Shown here: piece after piece, positions 41,644-51,144 of the stretch
Numbering within the stretch: position 1 is the first letter of the stretch
How the letters are laid out: every line of letters begins with the position of its first letter
Origin: JACMLX01 sp031374935
GTDB lineage: Bacteria > Gemmatimonadota > Gemmatimonadetes > Gemmatimonadales > Gemmatimonadaceae
Length of the DNA stretch: 64,000 nt
Assembly (NCBI GenBank): GCA_031374935.1
Contig: JANMHB010000161.1
Span: 1 to 64,000 of the forward strand
Direction: 5' to 3'
Translations under genes and position numbers: made by a program
The notes under the pieces: generated by a model
Database searches by the model: none
Seen by the model: the letters and a program-made list of their open reading frames with translations, nothing else
Told to the model about the DNA's origin: nothing

Positions 41644-43965
41644 TTGCCCGCTCGCTCATCTCTCCGCCCCTGGCGCACCGTCACACTGACGTCGCTGCTT
41701 GCCACTGCCGTTACCGCGCCGCTCGCCGCCCAGGCGCAAGGCCCCGCCGTGGCGCCCCTGCGCCTCGACGCCGCCCGCGCCGACTCCTTCGCTACCGCCG
41801 CCCGCAGCCGGCCGCTGCCGCAGACGAGCGCCGCCCGCGTCACCACCCCGCCCACCATCGACGGACGACTCGACGAGGCCGTCTGGCAGCAGGGCACACC
41901 CGTCGCCGACTTCCTGCAGCGCGAGTTGAACGAAGGTGTGCCGGCCACCGAGCGGACCGAGGTCCGCTTCGCGACCGACGGGATCAACCTGTACATCGGT
42001 GCGCGCATGTTCGATCGGGAGCCGCAGCTGATCGTGCCGGGCGAAAAAATTCGCGACGTGACGCTCTCCAACAGTGATCACATCGCCCTCATCTTCGATA
42101 CCTATCACGATCGACAGAATGGCTTCGTATTCGGCACCACGCCGGCGGGTGTGGAGTACGACGGCCAGGTGATTCGCGAAGGCGAGGGCGGCGGCGCGGC
42201 AGTGCAGGGACAGAACCGCGCGCTCGCCGGCGCATTGGGTGGATTCAACGTCAACTGGGATGCCAGTTGGACCGTGGCGACGCGCATCGACTCCCTCGGC
42301 TGGACGGCCGAATTCCGGATTCCGTTCTCCACCATCCGCTATCAGGCGGGACGCGGCGAGCAGACGTGGGGGCTCAACATCACCCGGTCGATCCGTCGCA
42401 AGAACGAAGAACTGTATTGGGCCTACATCCCGCGACAGTTCAATCTCTATCGCCTGTCGTTGGCCGGAACGCTCGAGAAACTCACGGTGCCGACGCGCCG
42501 CATCCAGACGTTCACGCCCTATGTCCTCAGCTCGGCGCAGACGCTCTATCCGACGGGCGCGCGATCACGCACGACGACACCGAGCGAGTTCGGCGGTGAG
42601 ATCAAGTACGGCGTCACACCAGCGCTCACGCTCGATCTCACCTACAACACCGACTTCGCCCAGGTGGAAGTCGATGATCAGCGCGTGAACCTGACACGCT
42701 TCCCGATCTTCTTCCCCGAAAAGCGGCCGTTCTTCCTCGAAAATGCCGGCATCTTCTCCGCCGGCACACCACAGGCCATCGATCCCTTCTTCACGCGCCG
42801 CATCGGCATCTCGGCCAATGGCACTCCCCAGCCGATCATCGGTGGTGGGCGCCTGACCGGCCGCCTGGGACAGAACACCATCGGGCTGCTGCAGATGGTC
42901 ACCGATGCGCCGGACAGCAGCACCGATGGACAGTCGTACACAGTAATTCGCGGGATCCGCGAGATCTCCCGGCGCTCGCGCATCGGTGCGATGGCGGTGC
43001 AGCGACTCTCCATGCGCGATTCGCGTGATGTGAACCGCACCTTCGTCGCCGATGGTCGGCTCGGTCTGGGGCAACAGTGGACCGGTGACGCGTGGATGGC
43101 ACTCACCACGACGCCGGGCCGCACCGGCGACGCCGCAGCCTACAGCGCGCGCATGGCGTACCAGACGAATGTGTGGAACCACAGCCTGCGCGTCGCACAG
43201 GTGGGCGAGGCGTTCAACCCGGAAGTGGGATTCCTGAGCCGACCGGCCGGATTCCGGCAGGTGGATCTGTCGCTGCTGCGATTGGTGCGGAAGCCGGAGT
43301 GGGAGTGGTTCCGGCAATGGAACCCGCACATGAACTATCGGGCGACATATGGAACCGATGGCTTCTATCAGTCAGGCTTCTATCACATCGACCTGACCGA
43401 GATCGAGTTCGCGAACAGCTCCCGCTTCGGACCCGAGTACAACATCTCGCACGAGGGGCTGCAGGCGCCATTCGAGATAGCCCCCGGAGTGATCCTGCCA
43501 CCCGGCTCCTACGACTGGGGCACCGTGGGCTTCGACTACCAGACCGATCCCAGCGAGAATCTCTGGATCACCGGGCGCTTCGACGTTGGCGAGTTCTGGA
43601 CCGGCACGCGCCGTGGCGGCAGTGCCGCGATCACACTGCGCCGCGGCGCGACGTTCTCCGGCTCGATCACGGGCGAATACAACGACGTGCGGCTGCCGCA
43701 GGGCAAGTTCACCCGGACGTTGCAGGCGCTGCGACTCAACTACTTCTTCACGCCGCGCATCTTCGTGCAGACGCTCACGCAGTACAACAATCAGCAGCGC
43801 ATCTGGTCGGCGAATGCGCGGTTCGGCTGGCTGAATACGGCCGGCACGGGACTGTTCATCGTGCTGAACGACGGGCGCGAGGCGAACGGGTTCTTCGACT
43901 GGGTGCGACCGCAGCAGCGCTCGGTGTTCCTCAAGTTCACGCGGCAGTTCGGGACGGGCGGCTAG
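41644..43965 (+). CDS. DUF5916 outer-membrane-type protein with N-terminal CBM9-like domain
   Basis: This 773-residue protein has a signal peptide (ending APLAAQAQG), a carbohydrate-binding-type (CBM9-like) domain from about 65 to 260 (PTIDGRLDEAVWQQG, then SDHIALIFDTYHDRQNGFVF), and a DUF5916 region to the end that looks like a beta barrel with alternating aromatic strands (FPIFFPEKRPFFLENAGIF is the family hallmark). It is probably an outer-membrane protein. The first possible start in frame after a TAG at 41593 is TTG 41644; there is no ATG before the signal peptide. Function is unknown. Confidence 0.85.
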   Translation: MPARSSLRPWRTVTLTSLLATAVTAPLAAQAQGPAVAPLRLDAARADSFATAARSRPLPQTSAARVTTPPTIDGRLDEAVWQQGTPVADFLQRELNEGVPATERTEVRFATDGINLYIGARMFDREPQLIVPGEKIRDVTLSNSDHIALIFDTYHDRQNGFVFGTTPAGVEYDGQVIREGEGGGAAVQGQNRALAGALGGFNVNWDASWTVATRIDSLGWTAEFRIPFSTIRYQAGRGEQTWGLNITRSIRRKNEELYWAYIPRQFNLYRLSLAGTLEKLTVPTRRIQTFTPYVLSSAQTLYPTGARSRTTTPSEFGGEIKYGVTPALTLDLTYNTDFAQVEVDDQRVNLTRFPIFFPEKRPFFLENAGIFSAGTPQAIDPFFTRRIGISANGTPQPIIGGGRLTGRLGQNTIGLLQMVTDAPDSSTDGQSYTVIRGIREISRRSRIGAMAVQRLSMRDSRDVNRTFVADGRLGLGQQWTGDAWMALTTTPGRTGDAAAYSARMAYQTNVWNHSLRVAQVGEAFNPEVGFLSRPAGFRQVDLSLLRLVRKPEWEWFRQWNPHMNYRATYGTDGFYQSGFYHIDLTEIEFANSSRFGPEYNISHEGLQAPFEIAPGVILPPGSYDWGTVGFDYQTDPSENLWITGRFDVGEFWTGTRRGGSAAITLRRGATFSGSITGEYNDVRLPQGKFTRTLQALRLNYFFTPRIFVQTLTQYNNQQRIWSANARFGWLNTAGTGLFIVLNDGREANGFFDWVRPQQRSVFLKFTRQFGTGG

Positions 43966-43982
43966 ATCAGCATTGCGCGGCG

Positions 43983-44037
43983 CCGCCCGGTGAACCTGTC
44001 GGCGTTCTCCGGGCGGGCTCAGGCGATATCAGCCTGC
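43983..44037. terminator. Hairpins between convergent genes
   Basis: CCGCCCGG (43983-43990) pairs with CCGGGCGG (44009-44016), and CAGGC/GCCTG forms a second stem at 44021-44037. They lie between the ends of the convergent DUF5916 and DinB genes. There is no U-run, so termination is a guess based on position. Confidence 0.4.
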
Positions 44038-44042
44038 CGGCG

Positions 44043-44609
44043 CTACTTGCTCCACGGCGGCACCACGTTGTTGCTCCGCGCATACGCAATCGACTGCCCG
44101 AGATGCTCATGCAGATGGGTGAGCGTCATCAGCGCCACCTTCTGACGGCTCATGTCCTGCCCGAAGAACTTGATCTTTTCGCTCAGGTTCGCGTCGGTCG
44201 TGGTGCGCAATGCCCCATGCAGGTGGTTGAATGACGCGGTGAGTTCGGCGATCACCTGCGCTTTCGTCATCGCACGCTTTTCGTATGCCTCGACGGTCTT
44301 CATGTCGGTTCCGGAAATGCCCGTTGCGGCAGGAGCAGGCGTACCGGTCATGATCGGGATCAGGTAGTTGTCCGTCGCCACGTGCTTGAAGACTTCGCCC
44401 ACGGTGCGAACGCCGGCACTCGGCCGCCACCCATACGCGCTTTCCGGAATGGCGGTCGCGAGGTCGATCAGCTTTTTCTGAACGGCACTCACTTCGCTGT
44501 GCACGTCGGCCATCAGGCCCTGAGCCACGAGTGCTGATGGCGATGCTGCAACACTGCCAACGACAGCGAAGGTGAGCGGGAGAGCAACTGCGGAGATGAA
44601 CCGGCGCAT
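44043..44609 (-). CDS. Secreted DinB superfamily protein
   Basis: This 188-residue protein has a signal peptide (ending PSALVAQG) and a DinB/DfsB four-helix bundle: KKLIDLATAIPESAYGWRPS, GEVFKHVATDNYLIPI, and LTHLHEHLGQSIAYAR. The histidines in FKHVA and LHEHLGQ form the usual metal site. Family members include thiol-dependent transferases; secreted versions are common in Gemmatimonadota and Acidobacteria without known function. ATG 44609 begins the signal peptide. It is divergent from the ECF sigma gene. Confidence 0.85.
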   Translation of the reverse strand: MRRFISAVALPLTFAVVGSVAASPSALVAQGLMADVHSEVSAVQKKLIDLATAIPESAYGWRPSAGVRTVGEVFKHVATDNYLIPIMTGTPAPAATGISGTDMKTVEAYEKRAMTKAQVIAELTASFNHLHGALRTTTDANLSEKIKFFGQDMSRQKVALMTLTHLHEHLGQSIAYARSNNVVPPWSK

Positions 44610-44965
44610 CGTCGAATCCTTGTCTTGGACGGGGTGAAGGAACGGCCGTAAATATGGCATCGGGAGAAGGTCCAGGGGCGGTTCCCAAGCCCATCCACGA
44701 GGCCGGCAACAACTCCAGCATCGAACTGATGTGAGGGGGAGCGCCGCGGAGGGTGTCCATACCGATGAGTGCGCGCCCGGAGCATCGCTCTCGACGCCTG
44801 CAGGTCGAGCCTGCCGGCGGTCGGCCGCAGACGGCGCGCATCCGAAATCCATCGCGGCGGTGTAGCAACCGTCGTCCGTTCGTGTGCGGCTCTCCCCGGC
44901 AGCACGTCATTCTGCCTCTGGAGCGGTGCTCCGGCGTCACTGCCGGCCGCACCGATGCATCGCGC
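44610..44965. other. Divergent intergenic region, DinB and ECF sigma
   Basis: These 356 bases must hold the promoters of both divergent genes. The open frame of the sigma gene continues through them without a family match. I could not pick a convincing promoter or operator. Confidence 0.4.
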
Positions 44966-45571
44966 ATGGCACTGCCAACGCTGACGCTGGTCGACAGTAC
45001 CGATCCCGACCGTGGCCTCACGGCCCGACTGCGCGCCGGCGAGGCCGCAGCGTTCGATGCGATCTTCGCCGCCTGGTACACACCGCTGGTTCGCTTCGTC
45101 ACCCGGATCGTCGGCGACAGCGCGCGAGCCGAGGATGTGGTGCAGGATACGATGCTGGCGCTCTGGCGTGGCCGCGAGTCGCTCGACCCGTGCCTGTCGC
45201 CGCAGGCGTGGCTCTTCCATGCCACGCGGAACCGCGCGCTGAATGTCATTCGCCACGATGGTATCGTGCGTCGCGCGCACTCGAAGGTTGCGGCGGGAAC
45301 TCCGGGATCACTCGATGCGCGGAGCGTCGATGCCGATCAGGCGCTGGCGGATGCGGAATTGCACTCGGCGATCGACGCGGCGGTTGCAGCGCTGCCACCA
45401 CGTTGCCGGAATGTCTTTGTCCTCAGTCGTGCACAGGGCATGCGACACTCGGAGATTGCCGCCACACTCGGCATCAGCACCAAGACAGTGGAAGCGCATA
45501 TGACACATGCGTTGCGCGTCCTGCGGCAGGCACTGGCAGCATGGCTCACACCGGACCTGCGATCGCGATGA
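44966..45571 (+). CDS. ECF-type RNA polymerase sigma factor
   Basis: This 201-residue protein has sigma region 2 (AAFDAIFAAWYTPLVRFVTR, then AEDVVQDTMLALWRG) and region 4 (LPPRCRNVFVLSRAQGMRHS, then TLGISTKTVEAHMTHALRVL). It directs RNA polymerase to an alternative promoter set. There is no anti-sigma gene next to it; the next gene is the convergent PDZ protein. The FecI-like pattern of region 4 would fit regulation of outer-membrane uptake, but that is only a guess. ATG 44966 was chosen because family similarity starts just after it. Confidence 0.9.
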   Translation: MALPTLTLVDSTDPDRGLTARLRAGEAAAFDAIFAAWYTPLVRFVTRIVGDSARAEDVVQDTMLALWRGRESLDPCLSPQAWLFHATRNRALNVIRHDGIVRRAHSKVAAGTPGSLDARSVDADQALADAELHSAIDAAVAALPPRCRNVFVLSRAQGMRHSEIAATLGISTKTVEAHMTHALRVLRQALAAWLTPDLRSR

Positions 45572-45605
45572 CGAATCGCACGTCCGGAGCGGCGGACACG
45601 GTCAG

Positions 45606-46778
45606 CTACAGCTGACGGTTGCCACTGAGCGCCACGGAGAATGTCCGGCCGCGACGCAGCACCACCAGCGTCACCGGCCGTTCGGATGCGAGCGTATCGC
45701 GCAGGCGCGACAACTCGGGTGCCGCACCATCGACCTTCAGCACCACGTCACCTGCCCGCAGTGGCTCCCACGCTTCGCTGGCCGATTGCACGAGCAATGC
45801 CGAATCGGCCTGCGAGCCGAGGAACACCGCCAGATCGCCGGAGACGCGCGCCAGTTCCAAGCCGGCCAGTGAGAGCTTCGCTGCACTCGGTGCGGCCGAT
45901 GTCAGCGCAGATGGCGTCATGGGCGCCGTCACGACGGCTGGTGCGGCGGGTTGCGGCAGCGGCGCTGCCATTGGCGCAGTCGCTGGCGCTGCAGGCGGTG
46001 AGGCGGTCGGCGATGTCACGTCAACAGCGTTCGACGGCATGTTGCGCTCCTGCGTGCCGGCCGCACCGCGCGCGCTCTGCACTCGCCGTACCCGGGCACG
46101 CAGCAGTGCCACGTCGTGTTCGAGATCCGTCAAGCTGTCGGTCACAGCACGGGGCTGTGAATCGCGCGCGATGCGTCGCAGATCGAGTTGCACGGCGAGC
46201 AGCGCATCGATCAGGCCATCGAGCGATCGGGGTGCCGCGGCTGGCGGTTCGTTCGACATCGGAGCTGGCGTCACGCCAGTCGCCGCGGCGGGCGGCGGCA
46301 CCTGCAGCAGCGCATCAGTCGACATGATGCGACGCTCCGCCGTGGCCAGCGCAACGGTGCGCGTTCGTCCACCGCCGACGACTCGCAGCGTGACGTCGCT
46401 GTTGCCAGAGGTCGCGCGGACGGCCTCGTCGAAGCGCTGGAGCACGCTGTCAGCGGCTCTTGGTCGACCGATGTCATTCGGGTTCAGTCGCACGGCCTGA
46501 CCGTTCACAGCCAGCACTCTGCTGCCGGGCGTGATGCCCGCCAGATCGGCAGGACCGTTCCGCACGACCGTGGCCACCAGCAGGCCGAGCGTGTCGCGTG
46601 GGCCGCCGGATGCCGCCACACTGAGGCCGAGCAGCCGCAGTGGTTCCGCCGCGCCAGACGACGGCGCAGCCTGTGCCCCAGCGAGCGATGCCGCCGCGGG
46701 CAACAGGAACAAAGCGCAACCGAGCGTGAACGACATCGGGATGGATGCGCTGCTCCGTGGTAACACGTCCGCGTTCAT
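45606..46778 (-). CDS. Secreted double-PDZ domain protein
   Basis: This 390-residue protein has a signal peptide (ending ASLAGAQA), a first PDZ domain (GPADLAGITPGSRVLAVNGQ, about 45-145), a long Ala/Pro-rich linker with a coiled segment (SLTDLEHDVALLRARVRRV), and a second PDZ (EAWEPLRAGDVVLKVDGAAP, about 325-388). PDZ domains bind C-terminal peptide tails; no protease domain is fused. Its ATG overlaps the stop of the NlpC-like gene by ATGA, so the two are translationally coupled and probably act together in the envelope. Confidence 0.8.
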   Translation of the reverse strand: MNADVLPRSSASIPMSFTLGCALFLLPAAASLAGAQAAPSSGAAEPLRLLGLSVAASGGPRDTLGLLVATVVRNGPADLAGITPGSRVLAVNGQAVRLNPNDIGRPRAADSVLQRFDEAVRATSGNSDVTLRVVGGGRTRTVALATAERRIMSTDALLQVPPPAAATGVTPAPMSNEPPAAAPRSLDGLIDALLAVQLDLRRIARDSQPRAVTDSLTDLEHDVALLRARVRRVQSARGAAGTQERNMPSNAVDVTSPTASPPAAPATAPMAAPLPQPAAPAVVTAPMTPSALTSAAPSAAKLSLAGLELARVSGDLAVFLGSQADSALLVQSASEAWEPLRAGDVVLKVDGAAPELSRLRDTLASERPVTLVVLRRGRTFSVALSGNRQL

Positions 46779-48100
46779 GGTGCCCCCGCTGGCTTCGGTG
46801 CATTGTCAGGACGACTCGACGGCACACGACCTGACGTTCCGTCGTACGGCGTTGCCCGCGGTGATACCGGCGCCTGGACGCCAAGGATCCGTCGCACACT
46901 CTGCAAGTGCGCCGCGAACCAGATGCCGCGCGCCCCTTCGCCGAGCACATCGTACATCACGCTGCCGCCACTGGCGCTGGCGTGCACGAAGCGATCGCGA
47001 CCTGTATAGATCGCAACGTGATCGGCGTAGGTGCCGTCATTGCTGAAGAACAGCAGGTCGCCTGGGCGCAGGTTCCCCGCCCGTGCCGAGACGATCACGC
47101 CGGTTGTCGCGAGCTCGCGCACACTCCGCGGCAGCTGGATGTCTTCCTGCGCAAACACGTACCGCACGAATCCTCCCGCGTCGAAGCCGGTGCGTGGCGA
47201 CGTGCCTGCCTCCTGCCATGGAGCATCCAGCAACGCTTCTGCCGCGTCGATCAACCGCGGCGCGATCGTCTCCGGATCGCGGGTGTCGAATCGTGACGGC
47301 GGTGCCGGCATCGGCGCGGCGCCGTGTGGCTCGAGCGCCGGCCTCCGCCCGCGTGAGACCACCACGACTTCCGGCGCGCTTCGCTTCGATCGACGCGCGC
47401 CACCACCGACGCCAACGCTGAGGCCAAGGCGATACTGTACCGCGTCACGGAACGTGTTGCCGATGAAGGCATTGTCGTCGAGGCGGCGACGCACGCGTGC
47501 CTCGGCCGTCAGCCCGGTGCGACTCACCAGATCGTGATGCGCACCGACGCCATAGCTCCACACCGAGCGTGATGTGTCAGGGCCGAGCGGTGTGCTGGCA
47601 TTGCTGGCAAGGCGGCCGATGCCGGTGAAGATGTATGGCGAAAAGCCGAGCAGGAGCTGGCGCATGACGGGCACGGTGCGGAACGGTTCCGCGATCAGGT
47701 CTGCGTCGGCACTCCATGCGTCGGCGCCGAAGAACGATCCACCGGTGGCGTCACGACGCATCATCGTCCGGCAGCCGATGCGAGGGTTGCAGACTCGCAC
47801 CGGGGTCTCAACCACACGTTGTCGTCCACCGGGTTCGAACCCGGCGACTGAGCCGTTCAGGCGGAGACCAAGGATGCCGGAGTAGCCGGAGAGTGAGACG
47901 CCCCCGAAAACATTGGAAGCCGATGCTTCGTTGCGTGCGGCGAATGTTTCGAGGCGAAACGGCGAGCTGGTCGACGTCTGCGCTGCAGCGGGTGCGGCGC
48001 GATTGAGAGCGACCGCAATCAGGACGGGGCTCAGCCAGGCGCCGGCTCGCCTGTGGTGCCCGGTGAAGGGGCGGCTGCGAGGTGTGAGTTCGAGCGGCAT
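46775..48100 (-). CDS. NlpC/P60-like barrel protein lacking the catalytic cysteine
   Basis: This 441-residue protein has an N-terminal hydrophobic signal (ending NRAAPAAAQ), a beta-rich region (about 60-240) resembling a small outer-membrane barrel, and a C-terminal NlpC/P60 domain (about 300-420). The fold is clear from GFVRYVFAQEDIQLPRSV, LRPGDLLFFSNDG and DHVAIYTGRDRFVHAS, which includes the catalytic His. The catalytic motif, normally FDCSGF, reads FDAGGF here, so the nucleophile is missing; the codons GCG GGA exclude a simple reading slip. It is likely a non-catalytic peptidoglycan-binding protein. It is coupled by ATGA to the PDZ gene. Confidence 0.8.
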   Translation of the reverse strand: MPLELTPRSRPFTGHHRRAGAWLSPVLIAVALNRAAPAAAQTSTSSPFRLETFAARNEASASNVFGGVSLSGYSGILGLRLNGSVAGFEPGGRQRVVETPVRVCNPRIGCRTMMRRDATGGSFFGADAWSADADLIAEPFRTVPVMRQLLLGFSPYIFTGIGRLASNASTPLGPDTSRSVWSYGVGAHHDLVSRTGLTAEARVRRRLDDNAFIGNTFRDAVQYRLGLSVGVGGGARRSKRSAPEVVVVSRGRRPALEPHGAAPMPAPPSRFDTRDPETIAPRLIDAAEALLDAPWQEAGTSPRTGFDAGGFVRYVFAQEDIQLPRSVRELATTGVIVSARAGNLRPGDLLFFSNDGTYADHVAIYTGRDRFVHASASGGSVMYDVLGEGARGIWFAAHLQSVRRILGVQAPVSPRATPYDGTSGRVPSSRPDNAPKPAGAP

Positions 48101-48214
48101 GCGAGGTGTTCCCGGTGAAAGGGGCGGCGGCTTCCGGCCAGTCCGGTCCGTCCTACCGGAGGAAACCCGCATCGCACGCCAACCCCTTAGTCCTTCGCGT
48201 TTGCGCCCGTCGCA

Positions 48215-48733
48215 TCAGGGGCCGCGCAATCGCTGGAACCAGCGAGGGCGCGGTAGATCCGCGCTCGGCAGCATCCGTGCCGATGTTCGATCGCCGGGCG
48301 TGCGGCAGATCGGGCAGTTCGCCATCGTGGGCTCGATGCCGAGGCGAACTGTGGCTGGGCCGAAGGCGACGTCCTTGTTCTCGATGGTGTCACGCACGGT
48401 GACTCGGATGGTCAGCGTTCCGCCGGAGACGCTGCCGGAGAACTGCGCGGGCATGGCTGGCCCGACCTGCACCGGGAACGCGCGCAGCACGTAGCTCCCG
48501 CTGCGCGTGAATCGCCCGTCGGCGTCTAGTGTGACACGGCCGCGGAGATCGCCGAAGGTGCACCCAATGTGCACGTGGGTGAGTGTGTCGCCGACCAGCA
48601 CGCCAGCTTCGTTGCCGCCCCAGGTGCCGATCGCCAGCAGGCCAGCGGCGGGCGGATCGCCGACAGCGCTCTCGCCGCACGCCAGCAACGGGAGCAGCAC
48701 GGCAGTCCGAAGGAATCGGCGCACGGGAGTCAT
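48215..48733 (-). CDS. Hypothetical lipoprotein
   Basis: This 172-residue protein has a lipobox (LLAC, near residue 19) and a beta-rich body (GLLAIGTWGGNEAGVLVGDT, then FTRSGSYVLRAFPVQVG). Two cysteines in NCPICR near the C terminus could form a metal or disulfide site. I do not recognise a family; it resembles short secreted proteins annotated as hypothetical in Gemmatimonadota. It is divergent from the vWA gene and about 115 bp upstream of the NlpC-like gene. Confidence 0.6.
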   Translation of the reverse strand: MTPVRRFLRTAVLLPLLACGESAVGDPPAAGLLAIGTWGGNEAGVLVGDTLTHVHIGCTFGDLRGRVTLDADGRFTRSGSYVLRAFPVQVGPAMPAQFSGSVSGGTLTIRVTVRDTIENKDVAFGPATVRLGIEPTMANCPICRTPGDRTSARMLPSADLPRPRWFQRLRGP

Positions 48734-49025
48734 CGCGCTGATATCGGGATGGAGAGGACGGTCGCAGCAGTGCATCGATGCGAGGCGTACTTCGCAACAT
48801 CATGCACCGTCACCGGGAGCCGGCTGGCGCCAGCGACGACGTGGTGTCCTGTCGTCGCGAACACACCGCACGCCGAAGAGCGCCCGAACCAGCGTGATGC
48901 CGGCGGCGCAGGACCCTCGGCCGGCCGGACCGTGTGCAAGACGTCAGGGCTCGGGCATCCCTATTCCTGTAACCCGCTCGCTGCCTGCCCTCCGCGGTCA
49001 CCGATGGGTTCAACCGGAGGCTCCG

Positions 49026-51014
49026 ATGATTCTCCCCAGCGTGGTGGTGGCAACACTCCTGACGTCCCCAGCGGTTTCGGCACCGCCCGCGACCGCCCGC
49101 GATTCGTTCGTCGTCAGCGGGACGATCACCGATGGATCCACGACGCGACCCATCGCCGGTGCGACCGTGATGTTCGTCAACCGAAGTGTGGCGACGCAGA
49201 GCGGCACCAACGGTCGCTATCGTGTGGCGCTTGCGGTCGGGCCGGCCACACGGTCGGTCAGCGTGATGGTTCGCATGCTCGGGTACACCCAAGTGACTCG
49301 TAAGCTGAGCGTGACGGGAACTGGCGCGACGCTCGATGTTGCCCTCATGCCACAGCAGCAGCTACTGAGCCAGATCGTTGTCAGCGGCGCCATGGACAAG
49401 GCGATGCGAGCGGAGCGCCTCGGTGCGACCGTCTCGGTGGGGAACGGCGCCGCTGCGCCGGCAGGCGTGGCGGTCAACATGTCGCGATTCGTCGCCACGG
49501 CCGAGCGGCGGGCCCGCGTTCGTGGTGACGGGAATCTCCGCGTCGATGCCGCGGCGCAGGATTCCGGCAACCGCGAACAGTACTCGGTGATCGCGGAGAA
49601 TCCATTCCTGAACGCGCGCCGCACTCCGCTCTCCACCTTCGCCATCGATGTCGATCGTGCGTCCTACTCGGATGTGCGCCGCTATCTCGATCAGTCGATG
49701 CGCCCACCGCGCGACGCGGTGCGGATCGAGGAGCTGGTGAACTACTTCCGCTACGACTATCGCGCACCGGCTCGTGGCACCGCGCCGCTCGATGTCACGA
49801 TCGAGACGCACGCCGCGCCGTGGCAACCGTCACACCGGCTGATCCGCATCGGCATGCAGGCGCAGCGGTTGCCGATCGCGGACCTCCCGCCGGCCAACCT
49901 CGTCTTTCTGGTGGATGTTTCCGGCTCGATGGGCGAAGAAAACAAGCTGCCGCTGGTGATCAAGTCGCTCCGGTTGCTGACCCAGGAGCTGCGTCCGCAG
50001 GATCGTGTGGCAATCGCGGTCTATGCCGGAGCTGCCGGACTGGTGTTGCCATCGACGCTGGGCAGCGAGAAGTCGCGCATCTTCGAGGCGCTCGATCGGC
50101 TGCAGTCTGGGGGCTCCACGAACGGCGGTGCTGGTATCCGGCTGGCGTACAACACGGCGCGCGCCCACTTCATGTCGGAGGGAGCGAACCGTGTGATTCT
50201 GGCCACCGACGGCGACTTCAATGTCGGCACCACCAGCGACAGTGATCTGATCCAGCTGATCGAAAAGGAGCGGAAGAGCGGCGTGTTTCTCACGGTGCTT
50301 GGCTTTGGCATGGGCAACACCCAGCACGCGAAGATGGAACAGCTGGCCGACAAGGGGAACGGCCAGTTTGCCTACATCGACAATCTTGCCGAGGCGCAGA
50401 AGGCACTCGTCCGTGAGATGGGGGGGACGCTCTTCACGCTGGCCAAGGATGTGAAGATCCAGGTCGAGTTCAATCCGTCGCGGGTGCGGTCCTATCGACT
50501 GATCGGGTACGAGAACCGACTACTGCGCGACGAGGACTTCAACGACGATACCAAGGACGCCGGCGAGCTGGGCGCAGGGCACAGTGTCACCGCGCTCTAC
50601 GACGTCGAGTTGGTGGACGGAGCGTCGAATGTGTCGACGGGTACGGTGGAGCCGTCGCGGTACAGTGCGCCGCGACGCAGGGCGACGCAGAACGACAGCG
50701 ATGAACTGGCGTTCGTGAAGGTTCGCTACCAGCCGCCGCACGGTGGGAAGAGTGCGCTGCTCTCGTGGGCCGTTCGCGAGTCAGCGGGCGCGCCCACCGC
50801 GGACTACACCTTCGCGAGTGCGGTCGCTGGTTTCGGCATGCTGCTGCGCGACAGTGAACACAAAGGCAACCTGACCTGGGCCGACGTGCGTCGCCTGGCG
50901 GAGCGAGGGCAGAATGACGATCGTGATGGTGATCGCGTGGGTTTTCTGCGGCTGGTTGATGCGGCCGAGCGGGTGATGACGGCGACGGCCGCGGCCAAGG
51001 ACTCCGTCAGGTAG
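49026..51014 (+). CDS. Surface vWA protein with N-terminal carboxypeptidase-regulatory domain
   Basis: This 662-residue protein has a short signal (ending PAVSAPPATA), a carboxypeptidase-regulatory-like domain (SGTITDGSTTRPIAGATVMF, then LLSQIVVSGA, as in SusC-type N termini), and a YfbK-type von Willebrand factor A region (about 190-650). The MIDAS motif is in LVFLVDVSGSMGEENK, with T and D ligands in SGGSTNGG and ILATDGDFN. It probably binds a ligand or partner via a metal ion at the cell surface. ATG 49026 has GGAGG at ideal spacing. The shared N-terminal domain suggests a link to TonB-type systems, but no receptor is adjacent. Confidence 0.85.
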   Translation: MILPSVVVATLLTSPAVSAPPATARDSFVVSGTITDGSTTRPIAGATVMFVNRSVATQSGTNGRYRVALAVGPATRSVSVMVRMLGYTQVTRKLSVTGTGATLDVALMPQQQLLSQIVVSGAMDKAMRAERLGATVSVGNGAAAPAGVAVNMSRFVATAERRARVRGDGNLRVDAAAQDSGNREQYSVIAENPFLNARRTPLSTFAIDVDRASYSDVRRYLDQSMRPPRDAVRIEELVNYFRYDYRAPARGTAPLDVTIETHAAPWQPSHRLIRIGMQAQRLPIADLPPANLVFLVDVSGSMGEENKLPLVIKSLRLLTQELRPQDRVAIAVYAGAAGLVLPSTLGSEKSRIFEALDRLQSGGSTNGGAGIRLAYNTARAHFMSEGANRVILATDGDFNVGTTSDSDLIQLIEKERKSGVFLTVLGFGMGNTQHAKMEQLADKGNGQFAYIDNLAEAQKALVREMGGTLFTLAKDVKIQVEFNPSRVRSYRLIGYENRLLRDEDFNDDTKDAGELGAGHSVTALYDVELVDGASNVSTGTVEPSRYSAPRRRATQNDSDELAFVKVRYQPPHGGKSALLSWAVRESAGAPTADYTFASAVAGFGMLLRDSEHKGNLTWADVRRLAERGQNDDRDGDRVGFLRLVDAAERVMTATAAAKDSVR

Positions 51015-51144
51015 CGGCCGTCGTCGGCCAGCGCCCGTTCCGCGTCCCCAATACGTCGAAGCGAGTGAATCTCTCGTCGGAGTTAGGCGTAGGATCACTC
51101 ACGCCCGCTGCGATTCCACCGCCTCACCACGACAGGTGACCGAC

